From an uncultured beta proteobacterium (GTDB lineage Bacteria; Pseudomonadota; Gammaproteobacteria; Burkholderiales; Burkholderiaceae_C): a DNA stretch of 6,861 nucleotides. Made by a program: the position numbers and the translations under genes. This document shows, piece by piece, positions 1 to 5,531 of the stretch (position 1 is its first letter; each line of letters begins with the position of its first letter). The stretch is taken from contig CAIMHL010000160.1 of assembly GCA_903840825.1 (NCBI GenBank), forward strand, positions 1 through 6,861. Direction: 5' to 3'. The notes under the pieces are model-generated. The model saw only the letters and a list, made by a program, of their open reading frames with translations, did no database searches and was not told where the DNA came from.

Positions 1-1
1 C

Positions 2-1114
2 GCCGGTGTGGGTGGTGGCAATGACGAGCGCGAGCAGACGCTGAATCAGATGCTGGTCGAGATGGACGGTTTTGAGACCAACGTGGGCGTCATTGTCGTG
101 GCTGCAACCAACCGCCCAGACATTCTCGATGCTGCGCTGTTGCGCCCAGGCCGTTTTGACCGTCAGGTCTACGTCACCTTGCCAGATATTCGCGGTCGTG
201 AACAAATTTTGAATGTTCACATGCGCAAAGTGCCTTTGGGCCAGGACGTCAATGCAGGGGTGATTGCCCGTGGTACGCCCGGAATGTCAGGTGCTGATTT
301 GGCTAACCTGTGTAACGAAGCCGCACTGATGGCTGCTCGCCGCAATGCCCGTACGGTTGAAATGCAGGATTTCGAGAAGGCCAAAGACAAAATTTTGATG
401 GGTCCTGAGCGTAAGAGCATGGTGATGCCTGAAGGTGAGCGCCGCAACACGGCCTACCACGAGTCTGGCCATGCCCTCATCGGCAAGCTGTTGTCCAAGT
501 GCGATCCGGTTCACAAAGTCACTATCATTCCTCGTGGACGTGCACTGGGTGTCACTATGAGTCTGCCCGCTCAAGACCGCTACAGCTACGACAGCGAATA
601 CATGCTGCACCAAATCAGCATGCTGTTTGGTGGCCGAATAGCTGAAGAAGTGTTCATGAACCAAATGACCACCGGTGCCAGCAATGACTTTGAGCGTGCT
701 ACCCACATTGCCCGTGACATGGTGACTCGCTACGGCATGACCGATGCATTAGGCCCAATGGTTTACGCCGAAAACGAGGGCGAAGTGTTTTTGGGTCGTT
801 CGGTGACCAAAACCACCAACATGAGCGAGCAAACCATGCAAAAGGTGGACTCTGAAGTTCGCCGCATCATTGACCAGCAATACAGCCTGGCTCGTAAGCT
901 GATTGAAGAAAATCAAGACAAGATGCATGCGATGGCCAAAGCTTTGCTTGAGTGGGAGACCATTGATAGTGAGCAGATTGATGACATCATGTCGGGCAAG
1001 GAGCCGCGCCCTCCCAAGGATTGGACGCCTCGTGTCCTCCCGACAGCTGGTGACAGCAACAGTGGTGATTCAGCGCCTGCAGTCAAACCGGATGCTGCGC
1101 CAACTGCGGCTTAA
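2..1114 (+). CDS. ftsH: ATP-dependent zinc metalloprotease FtsH, C-terminal part (5' end outside window)
   Basis: FtsH is a membrane-anchored hexameric AAA+ protease that unfolds and degrades membrane and short-lived cytosolic proteins. In E. coli it also controls LpxC and sigma-32. The frame is already open at base 2, and the GTG at 8 is an internal valine, so the N-terminal transmembrane region and Walker A (roughly the first 40% of the protein) are missing. Visible are the DEREQTLNQMLVEMDGFE segment just after Walker B and the second region of homology ATNRPDILDAALLRPGRFDR (about 104-163), with its two arginine fingers at 152-154 and 161-163. The HESGH zinc site is at 458-472, and the third zinc ligand Asp of GASND is at 686-688. 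The C-terminal tail (about 1000-1111) is Pro/Ala/Ser-rich and variable, as in the family. The following folP and glmM genes match the conserved ftsH-folP-glmM order. Identification is essentially certain; all visible key residues are intact. Confidence 0.98.
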   Translation, partial: AGVGGGNDEREQTLNQMLVEMDGFETNVGVIVVAATNRPDILDAALLRPGRFDRQVYVTLPDIRGREQILNVHMRKVPLGQDVNAGVIARGTPGMSGADLANLCNEAALMAARRNARTVEMQDFEKAKDKILMGPERKSMVMPEGERRNTAYHESGHALIGKLLSKCDPVHKVTIIPRGRALGVTMSLPAQDRYSYDSEYMLHQISMLFGGRIAEEVFMNQMTTGASNDFERATHIARDMVTRYGMTDALGPMVYAENEGEVFLGRSVTKTTNMSEQTMQKVDSEVRRIIDQQYSLARKLIEENQDKMHAMAKALLEWETIDSEQIDDIMSGKEPRPPKDWTPRVLPTAGDSNSGDSAPAVKPDAAPTAA

Positions 1115-1139
1115 GCAACTCGGTTATCAGATTCAAAAT
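1111..1139 (+). promoter_or_regulatory. Weak candidate sigma-70 promoter for folP overlapping the ftsH end and terminator
   Basis: TTAAGC (1111-1116) and CAAAAT (1134-1139) are separated by 17 bases, and match the -35 and -10 consensus at 3/6 and 4/6 positions. Transcription would start near 1146, inside the ftsH terminator hairpin. The new transcript would therefore lack the complete stem and escape termination. The match is weak and could be chance; it is listed because there is little other room for a folP promoter. Confidence 0.2.
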
Positions 1140-1168
1140 ACGGGGCTCTATGCCCCGTTTTTGTTTTT
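1140..1168 (+). terminator. Intrinsic terminator after ftsH
   Basis: A 7-bp perfect stem, ACGGGGC (1140-1146) with GCCCCGT (1152-1158), encloses the 5-base loop TCTAT and runs directly into TTTTTGTTTTT. It begins 25 bases after the ftsH stop codon. It should separate ftsH from folP. It ends only about 32 bases before the folP ATG, so folP needs either read-through or a promoter overlapping this hairpin. Confidence 0.88.
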
Positions 1169-1200
1169 AACGAGGTTTATCTCATTTTTCAGGCCAAGGT

Positions 1201-2067
1201 ATGCATTGGACGACCACCCGGTTTTTGATTGATTTATCGCAACCCAAAGTAATGGGTATTGTGAATGCGACTCCAGATTCCTTTTCGGATGGCGGACAAA
1301 ATTTCACTCTTTCAGCCGCCTTGCGTCACTGCGAGCAGTTGATTCAAGACGGTGCTGACATTCTTGACATTGGGGGTGAGTCAACGCGCCCGGGCGCGCA
1401 GGCTTTGTCTTATGCTGAGGAGTTGGCGCGTGTGTTGCCTTTGGTGCGGGAGGCGGTCAAGTTAGGCGTGCCCGTGTCGGTGGATACTTACAAACCCCGA
1501 GTCATGCAAGCTGTCCTGGATTTGGGTGCTGACATCATCAATGATGTTTGGGCCCTGCGCTGGACAAGTCCTGAGCTCTCAGATAAGTCCCTCAGTGGGT
1601 TGAGCGTAGTCGCCAGTTACCCCAATTGCGGCGTCTGCCTGATGCATATGCACCTTGAACCCAGTTCTATACAAACAAGCCCCATGACGGGCGATGTAGT
1701 TCAACAAGTGCACTCATTTTTGCAATTGCAATCGACGGCTCTGTTGGAACTGGGGCTCGATCGCACACAAATAATGCTGGATCCGGGTATTGGGTTCGGT
1801 AAAACGGTGGCTCAAAACATGGCCCTTTTGGCGCGTCAGCACGAGCTTCTCACTATTGGGTTTCCGCTTTTGGCGGGATGGTCAAGAAAGTCGTCGCTTG
1901 GTGTTGTTGCCGGAACACCCTCTGTCTCCCTGACTCCCCAAGAGCGCCTGGTGCCCAGCGTGGTGGCGGCAGTGCTAGCGGTCGAGCGCGGCGCGTCCGT
2001 CGTTCGTGTGCATGATGTGCTGGAAACTGTGCAGGCGCTTAAAGTGCTGAGCGCCCTAAAATATTGA
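1201..2067 (+). CDS. folP: Dihydropteroate synthase (DHPS), folate biosynthesis
   Basis: This cytosolic TIM-barrel enzyme condenses 6-hydroxymethyl-7,8-dihydropterin pyrophosphate with p-aminobenzoate to 7,8-dihydropteroate. It is the sulfonamide target. The 288 residues are normal family length. Motifs in order: GIVNATPDSFSDGG (residues 19-32; many homologues have NVTPDSF), DIGGESTRPGA (56-66), SVDT (93-96), DIIND (111-115), CLMHMH, the pterin-site LDPGIGFGK, GWSRKSSLG (226-234, with the conserved Lys) and the C-terminal RVHD (269-272) anion-binding motif. Phe28 and Pro64, whose changes give sulfonamide resistance in E. coli, are wild-type. The ATG at 1201 gives the N terminus MHWTTTRFLIDL, typical of Burkholderiales homologues, with a modest AGG (1191-1193) 7 bases upstream. 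glmM follows after 30 bases, so the two are probably co-transcribed. Confidence 0.97.
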   Translation: MHWTTTRFLIDLSQPKVMGIVNATPDSFSDGGQNFTLSAALRHCEQLIQDGADILDIGGESTRPGAQALSYAEELARVLPLVREAVKLGVPVSVDTYKPRVMQAVLDLGADIINDVWALRWTSPELSDKSLSGLSVVASYPNCGVCLMHMHLEPSSIQTSPMTGDVVQQVHSFLQLQSTALLELGLDRTQIMLDPGIGFGKTVAQNMALLARQHELLTIGFPLLAGWSRKSSLGVVAGTPSVSLTPQERLVPSVVAAVLAVERGASVVRVHDVLETVQALKVLSALKY

Positions 2068-2083
2068 TACCTAAAAAAACCTC

Positions 2084-2089
2084 AAGGGA
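2084..2089 (+). promoter_or_regulatory. Ribosome binding site of glmM
   Basis: AAGGGA lies 8 bases before the ATG at 2098 in an A-rich context, and supports that start. It is one of the two clear Shine-Dalgarno sequences in the window. The other is GGAG at 4552-4555, before the olsB-like gene. Confidence 0.7.
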
Positions 2090-2097
2090 TAAAAATA

Positions 2098-3429
2098 ATG
2101 ACAAGAAAATATTTTGGAACAGATGGAATCCGTGGCACCGTCGGGCAGGCGCCAATTACGCCAGATTTTGTATTAAGACTGGCGCATGCCGTAGGCCGCG
2201 TGCTCAAAAAACATGAATCTCGCCCGACTGTATTGATCGGCAAAGATACCCGTATCTCAGGTTACATGCTTGAAAGCGCGCTGGAGAGTGGTTTTAATTC
2301 AGCCGGTGTCGATGTTGTGCTGCTGGGCCCTCTGCCCACCCCAGGCGTGGCCTACCTGACTCGTGCACAGCGCGCCTCGTTAGGCGTGGTGATCAGCGCC
2401 AGCCACAACCCGTTTGCCGACAACGGCATCAAATTTTTCAGCGCCCAAGGCACCAAACTACCTGATGCTTGGGAGCTTGATGTTGAAGCTGCTCTTTTGG
2501 AGGCCCCCGTGTGGGCCGACTCCGCCAACCTAGGCAAAACCCGTCGCCTTGACGATGCAGCAGGGCGCTACATTGAATTTTGCAAAAGCACCTTTGCCTA
2601 CGACCTGACGCTCAAGGGCATGAAGATTGTGGTCGATGCAGCGCACGGTGCCGCCTATCACATTGCCCCCAAAGTCTTTCATGAGCTTGGTGCTGAAGTG
2701 GTTGCCATTGGTTGCTCCCCTGACGGCTTGAATATCAACCACGAGGTAGGCGCGACCCATCCCCAGTCACTGGTTGCGGCAGTTAAAGCACACCAAGCCC
2801 ATTTTGGCGTTGCTCTTGACGGTGATGCTGATCGTCTTCAGTTGGTCGATGCCCAAGGGCGGCTCTACAACGGCGACGAATTGCTTTTTTTACTGGCCGA
2901 TGAGCGCTTGAAGCGCCAAGAAGCAGTGGCTGGCGTTGTAGGTACTCTGATGACCAATATGGCGGTTGAAGTCGCACTTAAAACCCGAGGTGTTCAATTT
3001 GTGCGGGCCAAGGTCGGAGACCGGTATGTGCTGGAGGAGCTTGAGAAAAATAACTGGTTACTGGGCGGGGAAGGTTCCGGCCATTTGTTGGCCTTAGACA
3101 AACACACCACCGGCGATGGCCTTATTTCAGCCCTGCAAGTGCTGCAGGCCTGTGTTCGCAGTGACCAAACCATGGCTCAGCTGTTGGCCGATGTCACTTT
3201 ATTTCCACAAATACTGATCAATGTTCGCTTGAAACCCGGACAGGATTGGAAGGCCAGTGTCAATTTGGGCAGTGAAACTACGGCGGTAGAGGCTGAGTTG
3301 GGCGACAGCGGTCGCTTGCTTATTCGGGCCAGTGGTACCGAGCCTTTGGTGCGCGTGATGGTGGAGGCGCGCGATGCCGCACAAGCCAAGGCCTGTGCGG
3401 AACGCATTGCCAGCACTCTGACAGCTTGA
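2098..3429 (+). CDS. glmM: Phosphoglucosamine mutase GlmM
   Basis: GlmM interconverts glucosamine-6-phosphate and glucosamine-1-phosphate in the cytosol, on the path to UDP-GlcNAc for peptidoglycan and lipopolysaccharide. The 443 residues match the usual length of about 445. The N terminus KYFGTDGIRG is diagnostic. The phosphoserine loop ISASHNP places the catalytic serine at residue 102 (codon 2401-2403), exactly as in E. coli. The metal-binding DGDADR spans residues 241-246, again with E. coli numbering. GEGSGH is the sugar-binding loop, and RASGTEPLVRVMVE near the C terminus is the phosphate-binding loop. No key residue is missing. The gene lies 30 bases after folP with a good ribosome binding site. 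The following acetyltransferase gene begins immediately after its stop, suggesting one folP-glmM-GNAT transcript. Confidence 0.98.
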   Translation: MTRKYFGTDGIRGTVGQAPITPDFVLRLAHAVGRVLKKHESRPTVLIGKDTRISGYMLESALESGFNSAGVDVVLLGPLPTPGVAYLTRAQRASLGVVISASHNPFADNGIKFFSAQGTKLPDAWELDVEAALLEAPVWADSANLGKTRRLDDAAGRYIEFCKSTFAYDLTLKGMKIVVDAAHGAAYHIAPKVFHELGAEVVAIGCSPDGLNINHEVGATHPQSLVAAVKAHQAHFGVALDGDADRLQLVDAQGRLYNGDELLFLLADERLKRQEAVAGVVGTLMTNMAVEVALKTRGVQFVRAKVGDRYVLEELEKNNWLLGGEGSGHLLALDKHTTGDGLISALQVLQACVRSDQTMAQLLADVTLFPQILINVRLKPGQDWKASVNLGSETTAVEAELGDSGRLLIRASGTEPLVRVMVEARDAAQAKACAERIASTLTA

Positions 3430-3431
3430 TC

Positions 3432-3935
3432 ATGGCTGCAAGCCACGTCATCTCAGTTTGTCGTGCTGACTACACCAATGCCGTCCATGCCACGGCGCTT
3501 GTCAACTTGCTAGACGCCTATGCCCAAGACCCGATGGGTGGAGGCGACCCCCTGAGTGACTTTGCCAAGGCTCATTTGGTTGATGAATTGGCCAAGCGAC
3601 CTCAAGCTTTCAGTGTGCTGGCTTTTGGCGGGGAGGCCGGTGATCAGCCGGTTGGTTTGGTGAATTGCATCGAAGGTTTCTCCACTTTTGCCTGCAAACC
3701 TTTGGTCAACGTTCATGATGTGACCGTTTTAGCTGCCTATCGAGGGCAGCGTGTGGCCGAAAAAATGCTGGATTTGGTAGAGCAAATAGCCCTTGAGCGC
3801 GGGGCATGCAAACTCACCCTTGAAGTACTTCAGGGTAATGAGGGGGCTATCAGGCTCTACTACCGCTTCGGATTTACCCATTATGAGTTGGACCCTTCAG
3901 CGGGGCGTGCGCAATTTTTTCAAAAATGGCTCTGA
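3432..3935 (+). CDS. GNAT-family N-acetyltransferase, substrate unknown
   Basis: This is a 167-residue single-domain GNAT protein, expected to move an acetyl group from acetyl-CoA to an amine. No signal peptide or membrane segment is seen. The acetyl-CoA region follows strand NVHDVTVLAAY: RGQRVAEKMLDLVEQIALERG (from residue 104) and then LTLEVLQGNEGAIRLYYRFGF (about 128-148), the typical motif B ending in YxxxGF. The pyrophosphate loop normally reads Q/R-x-x-G-x-G/A. Here it is R-G-Q-R-V-A, so the central Gly is Arg107. The ATG at 3432 lies 2 bases after the glmM stop. A TTG at 3426 in the same frame would add only Met-Ile and overlap that stop; the ATG is preferred. No Shine-Dalgarno is visible, which fits translational coupling to glmM. 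Coupling to glmM does not by itself reveal the substrate. Confidence 0.85.
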   Translation: MAASHVISVCRADYTNAVHATALVNLLDAYAQDPMGGGDPLSDFAKAHLVDELAKRPQAFSVLAFGGEAGDQPVGLVNCIEGFSTFACKPLVNVHDVTVLAAYRGQRVAEKMLDLVEQIALERGACKLTLEVLQGNEGAIRLYYRFGFTHYELDPSAGRAQFFQKWL

Positions 3936-3961
3936 CCCCCGTAATTCCTTTGCCTTGATCT

Positions 3962-3981
3962 GGCGCATGCTTGGATGCGCC
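3962..3981 (+). terminator. Possible terminator-like hairpin after the GNAT gene (no T tract)
   Basis: A perfect 7-bp stem, GGCGCAT (3962-3968) with ATGCGCC (3975-3981), has a 6-base loop and starts 27 bases after the GNAT stop. It is followed by GTGGCTGG rather than T residues, so it does not meet the usual intrinsic-terminator rule. It may instead pause RNA polymerase or protect the 3' end of the upstream mRNA. Confidence 0.4.
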
Positions 3982-3988
3982 GTGGCTG

Positions 3989-4003
3989 GTTAGTATGACT
4001 AAC
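3989..4003. promoter_or_regulatory. 15-bp inverted repeat, candidate operator before the small membrane protein gene
   Basis: GTTAGT and ACTAAC are perfect reverse complements flanking ATG, making a 15-bp dyad 16 bases before the ATG at 4020. The core GT-NNN-AC resembles half-sites of GntR-family operators, but no regulator gene lies nearby and no strong -10/-35 pair frames it. As RNA it would be a weak hairpin with a 3-base loop. Treat it as an unassigned regulatory-like palindrome. Confidence 0.3.
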
Positions 4004-4019
4004 GCAATTTCACTGAAAA

Positions 4020-4352
4020 ATGAGCTGGCTTAAAAAATTACCCGGTTTCCAGCAAACGCCCTACGGTCTTGAGTGGCGCGTGCTGCGTTTGATGCCTACC
4101 GTAGTGGTGGCCGGAACCCTGTTGCCGGCTTTGGCGGCTTATCTATTTCGCTTTTTCATCACTGAAAACATGGCCGCTGAGTTAGCCCGACGTATTCAGC
4201 TGTTTGATTTCGTCATGATTGGCTTGGTTATTTTCATATGGACCCTGGTCTTAACCGTGACCATCGCATGCGTTATTGTTTGGCTCATGAAGGGACCCGC
4301 CTACGTGGCTGATGGGTTTGACGTCTCGCACAGCGATCAACCCGCGCCCTGA
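4020..4352 (+). CDS. Conserved small membrane protein of unknown function, two transmembrane helices
   Basis: This 110-residue protein has two hydrophobic segments, at about residues 25-47 (MPTVVVAGTLLPALAAYLF) and 64-90 (long, ending VIVWLMKG). Basic residues before the first helix (K5, K6, R20, R23) and after the second (K91) suggest both ends face the cytosol, with a short loop carrying E49, E54, R57 and R58. The C-terminal MKGPAYVADGFD block resembles a motif I recall from Burkholderiales hypothetical membrane proteins. I cannot name a function. An in-frame TGA at 4014-4016 fixes ATG 4020 as the first possible start. No Shine-Dalgarno is visible (the upstream bases are CACTGAAAA). The downstream gene has its own promoter region, so this gene may be the last of the folP-glmM-GNAT transcript or a separate unit. 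Confidence 0.8.
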   Translation: MSWLKKLPGFQQTPYGLEWRVLRLMPTVVVAGTLLPALAAYLFRFFITENMAAELARRIQLFDFVMIGLVIFIWTLVLTVTIACVIVWLMKGPAYVADGFDVSHSDQPAP

Positions 4353-4363
4353 TTGTTCTTTCA

Positions 4364-4394
4364 GCACAGACCTTTTTTGTCTGCGCAGACTTTT
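4364..4394 (+). terminator. Possible terminator after the small membrane protein gene
   Basis: CAGAC (4367-4371) pairs with GTCTG (4379-4383) around a T-rich 7-base loop. The stem can extend past one A-C mismatch to GC/GC at 4364-4365 and 4385-4386. An alternative fold uses the perfect palindrome GTCTGCGCAGAC (4379-4390), followed by TTTT. Either could stop transcription before the downstream Pho box. The T tract is short, so the call is moderate. Confidence 0.4.
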
Positions 4395-4409
4395 AGCTTC
4401 ATGCTGATA

Positions 4410-4453
4410 TGTCATGAAATTGCCATCAAATTGCCACAGTGGTGTCATGGTAA
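4410..4453 (+). promoter_or_regulatory. Pho box: four tandem 11-base PhoB repeats upstream of the olsB-like gene
   Basis: Four consecutive 11-base units are in strict phase: TGTCATGAAAT (4410-4420), TGCCATCAAAT (4421-4431), TGCCACAGTGG (4432-4442) and TGTCATGGTAA (4443-4453). Each begins TGNCAT or TGNCAC, the PhoB half-site core, and 11 bases is the known Pho box period. The number and phase make chance unlikely. Four units could hold two PhoB dimers. This predicts induction of the downstream gene on phosphate starvation. Confidence 0.85.
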
Positions 4454-4458
4454 GTGGG

Positions 4459-4464
4459 CAATAT
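4459..4464 (+). promoter_or_regulatory. -10-like element of the PhoB-dependent olsB promoter
   Basis: CAATAT (4 of 6 to TATAAT) begins exactly 10 bases after the last TGTCAT core at 4443-4448. This is the spacing I recall for the E. coli pstS promoter, where PhoB replaces a -35 element. Transcription would start near 4471, giving a leader of about 90 bases. Confidence 0.55.
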
Positions 4465-4560
4465 CAGACCATGCCAAAGAACAAAACATTAAACGCAATC
4501 CGGCTCGGAATGCATTTCTTTGGCTAGTTTGATTTTTAAAACTACACCCATGGAGAAGAT

Positions 4561-5412
4561 ATGAAAGAGCTTCCAAATCCAACCTTTGCCTTTGCACCTC
4601 TGACATTCCCCAAGGGCTTATTCCGTCGGCCCCCAGCAGTTATTCCCAGCAGTATTTCTGTTGCACCTGCTGCCAAAACGGAGCGTGGTGCGCTGGTGGT
4701 GACATGGGCTAAACACGCGGATGAAGTTCGTGCAGCGCAGCGATTGCGGTTTAATGTTTTTGCAAATGAGATGGGCGCGCGTTTGGCTACATCGCAGCCA
4801 GGCCTTGATATAGACCTCTTTGATAACTACTGCGAGCACCTGTTGGTGCGCGATGAGGCGACACAGGAAGTAGTCGGAACCTACCGACTTTTGACGCCCG
4901 TTCAAGCCCGTCGCGTTGGTAGCACCTACAGTGATCTTGAATTTGATTTGACCCGACTTCGTGGCCTGCGCGAGCGCATGGTGGAGTTGGGTCGCAGTTG
5001 CGTGCACCCTGACTACCGTCACGGTGGCGTCATCATGGCCTTATGGGGTGCGCTTGCCGAGTTTATGGTTCGCAACCAACTCGACACCATGATCGGTTGC
5101 GCCAGCATTCCCATGGTCCACAACGGGATCATGAGTGGTGATGTTGCGGCCAGTATTTGGCATCAGCTTAAAGAAACACACTTGGCCCCTATTGAACTTC
5201 ACGTTCGCCCCCGTTTACCCCTTCCCGTGGAGCGGCTTGACGGCACTTTAGAGGTTGAGCCTCCGGCACTCATCAAAGGTTACTTGCGTCTGGGTGCCAA
5301 AGTATTGGGCGCACCCGCCTGGGACCCAGATTTCAACACGGCAGACCTGCCCATGATGATGCGCATCCAAGACTTACCTCTGCGCTATCGCAAGCATTTT
5401 CTGGGTGCTTGA
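4561..5412 (+). CDS. olsB: OlsB-like L-ornithine N(alpha)-acyltransferase (acyl-ACP dependent, GNAT fold)
   Basis: OlsB moves a 3-hydroxyacyl chain from acyl-ACP to the alpha-amine of ornithine, giving lyso-ornithine lipid, the first step to phosphorus-free ornithine lipids. The 283 residues fit the family (Acetyltransf_5, once labelled hemolysin-like). Conserved blocks: LRFNVFANEMGARL (62-75), DNYCEHLLVRD (88-98), VVGTYRLL (104-111), ELGRSCVHPDYRHGGVIMALW (142-162), IGCASIP (178-184), and the C-terminal GYLRLGAKVLGAPAWDPDFNTADLP (240-264). The first 45 residues are a Pro-rich, poorly conserved extension with no signal peptide, so the enzyme is probably cytosolic or peripheral. ATG 4561 is supported by GGAG at 4552-4555, 5 bases upstream. 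No olsA (second acylation) is in the window. The Pho box fits phosphate-starvation lipid remodelling, reported for OlsB in Sinorhizobium. Relatives may acylate glutamine or other amino acids, so the substrate is inferred. Confidence 0.85.
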   Translation: MKELPNPTFAFAPLTFPKGLFRRPPAVIPSSISVAPAAKTERGALVVTWAKHADEVRAAQRLRFNVFANEMGARLATSQPGLDIDLFDNYCEHLLVRDEATQEVVGTYRLLTPVQARRVGSTYSDLEFDLTRLRGLRERMVELGRSCVHPDYRHGGVIMALWGALAEFMVRNQLDTMIGCASIPMVHNGIMSGDVAASIWHQLKETHLAPIELHVRPRLPLPVERLDGTLEVEPPALIKGYLRLGAKVLGAPAWDPDFNTADLPMMMRIQDLPLRYRKHFLGA

Positions 5413-5451
5413 ACTAAAAAGGCGCTCAACCAGAACGGCCGCAATTTCAAC

Positions 5452-5484
5452 TGACGTTTATTTGTCACTAAACTGACATTTAAT
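5452..5484 (+). promoter_or_regulatory. Pho box: three tandem 11-base PhoB repeats upstream of ppk
   Basis: Three phased 11-base units are TGACGTTTATT (5452-5462), TGTCACTAAAC (5463-5473) and TGACATTTAAT (5474-5484). The last two form a near-consensus Pho box (TGTCAC-N5-TGACAT); the first is weaker. Together with the larger array before the olsB-like gene, this indicates shared PhoB control. ppk is a Pho-regulon gene in several proteobacteria. Confidence 0.8.
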
Positions 5485-5489
5485 AATTT

Positions 5490-5495
5490 AACAAT
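5490..5495 (+). promoter_or_regulatory. -10-like element of the PhoB-dependent ppk promoter
   Basis: AACAAT (4 of 6 to TATAAT) begins exactly 10 bases after the TGACAT core at 5474-5479, the same spacing as at the olsB-like promoter. Transcription would start near 5502, giving a leader of about 30 bases. The ppk Shine-Dalgarno is poor: AGAG at 5516-5519, 12 bases before the ATG. Confidence 0.5.
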
Positions 5496-5531
5496 ACGTC
5501 ATCTTTTTGAAATATAGAGCGTCTCACAGCC

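Noticed and set aside
287..706. 139-codon - strand ORF opposite ftsH
   Set aside because: It is antisense to the conserved protease domain of ftsH, and its translation resembles no family. It is a shadow of the biased codon use of ftsH.
903..1232. 109-codon + strand ORF overlapping the ftsH end and the folP start
   Set aside because: It lies in another frame of two certain genes, crosses a terminator, and its translation has no recognisable family or composition of a real protein.
1258..1299. NATPDSF instead of NVTPDSF in DHPS as a sulfonamide resistance change
   Set aside because: The known resistance positions Phe28 and Pro64 are wild-type and Val-to-Ala here is conservative. Nothing supports resistance.
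3426..3431. TTG start for the GNAT gene overlapping the glmM stop
   Set aside because: It would add only two residues. The ATG at 3432 is a stronger codon and equally well placed for coupling.
3793..3993. 66-codon + strand ORF overlapping the GNAT 3' end
   Set aside because: Most of it overlaps the conserved acetyl-CoA region in another frame. It has no Shine-Dalgarno and no family resemblance.
4550..4564. Tiny upstream reading frame (Met-Glu-Lys-Ile-stop) overlapping the olsB-like start
   Set aside because: Its ATG directly abuts the GGAG of the real start and has no Shine-Dalgarno of its own. The overlap is best explained by the ribosome binding site sequence itself.
4618..5022. 134-codon - strand ORF opposite the olsB-like gene
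   Set aside because: It is antisense to conserved OlsB blocks and has no ribosome binding site or recognisable domain.
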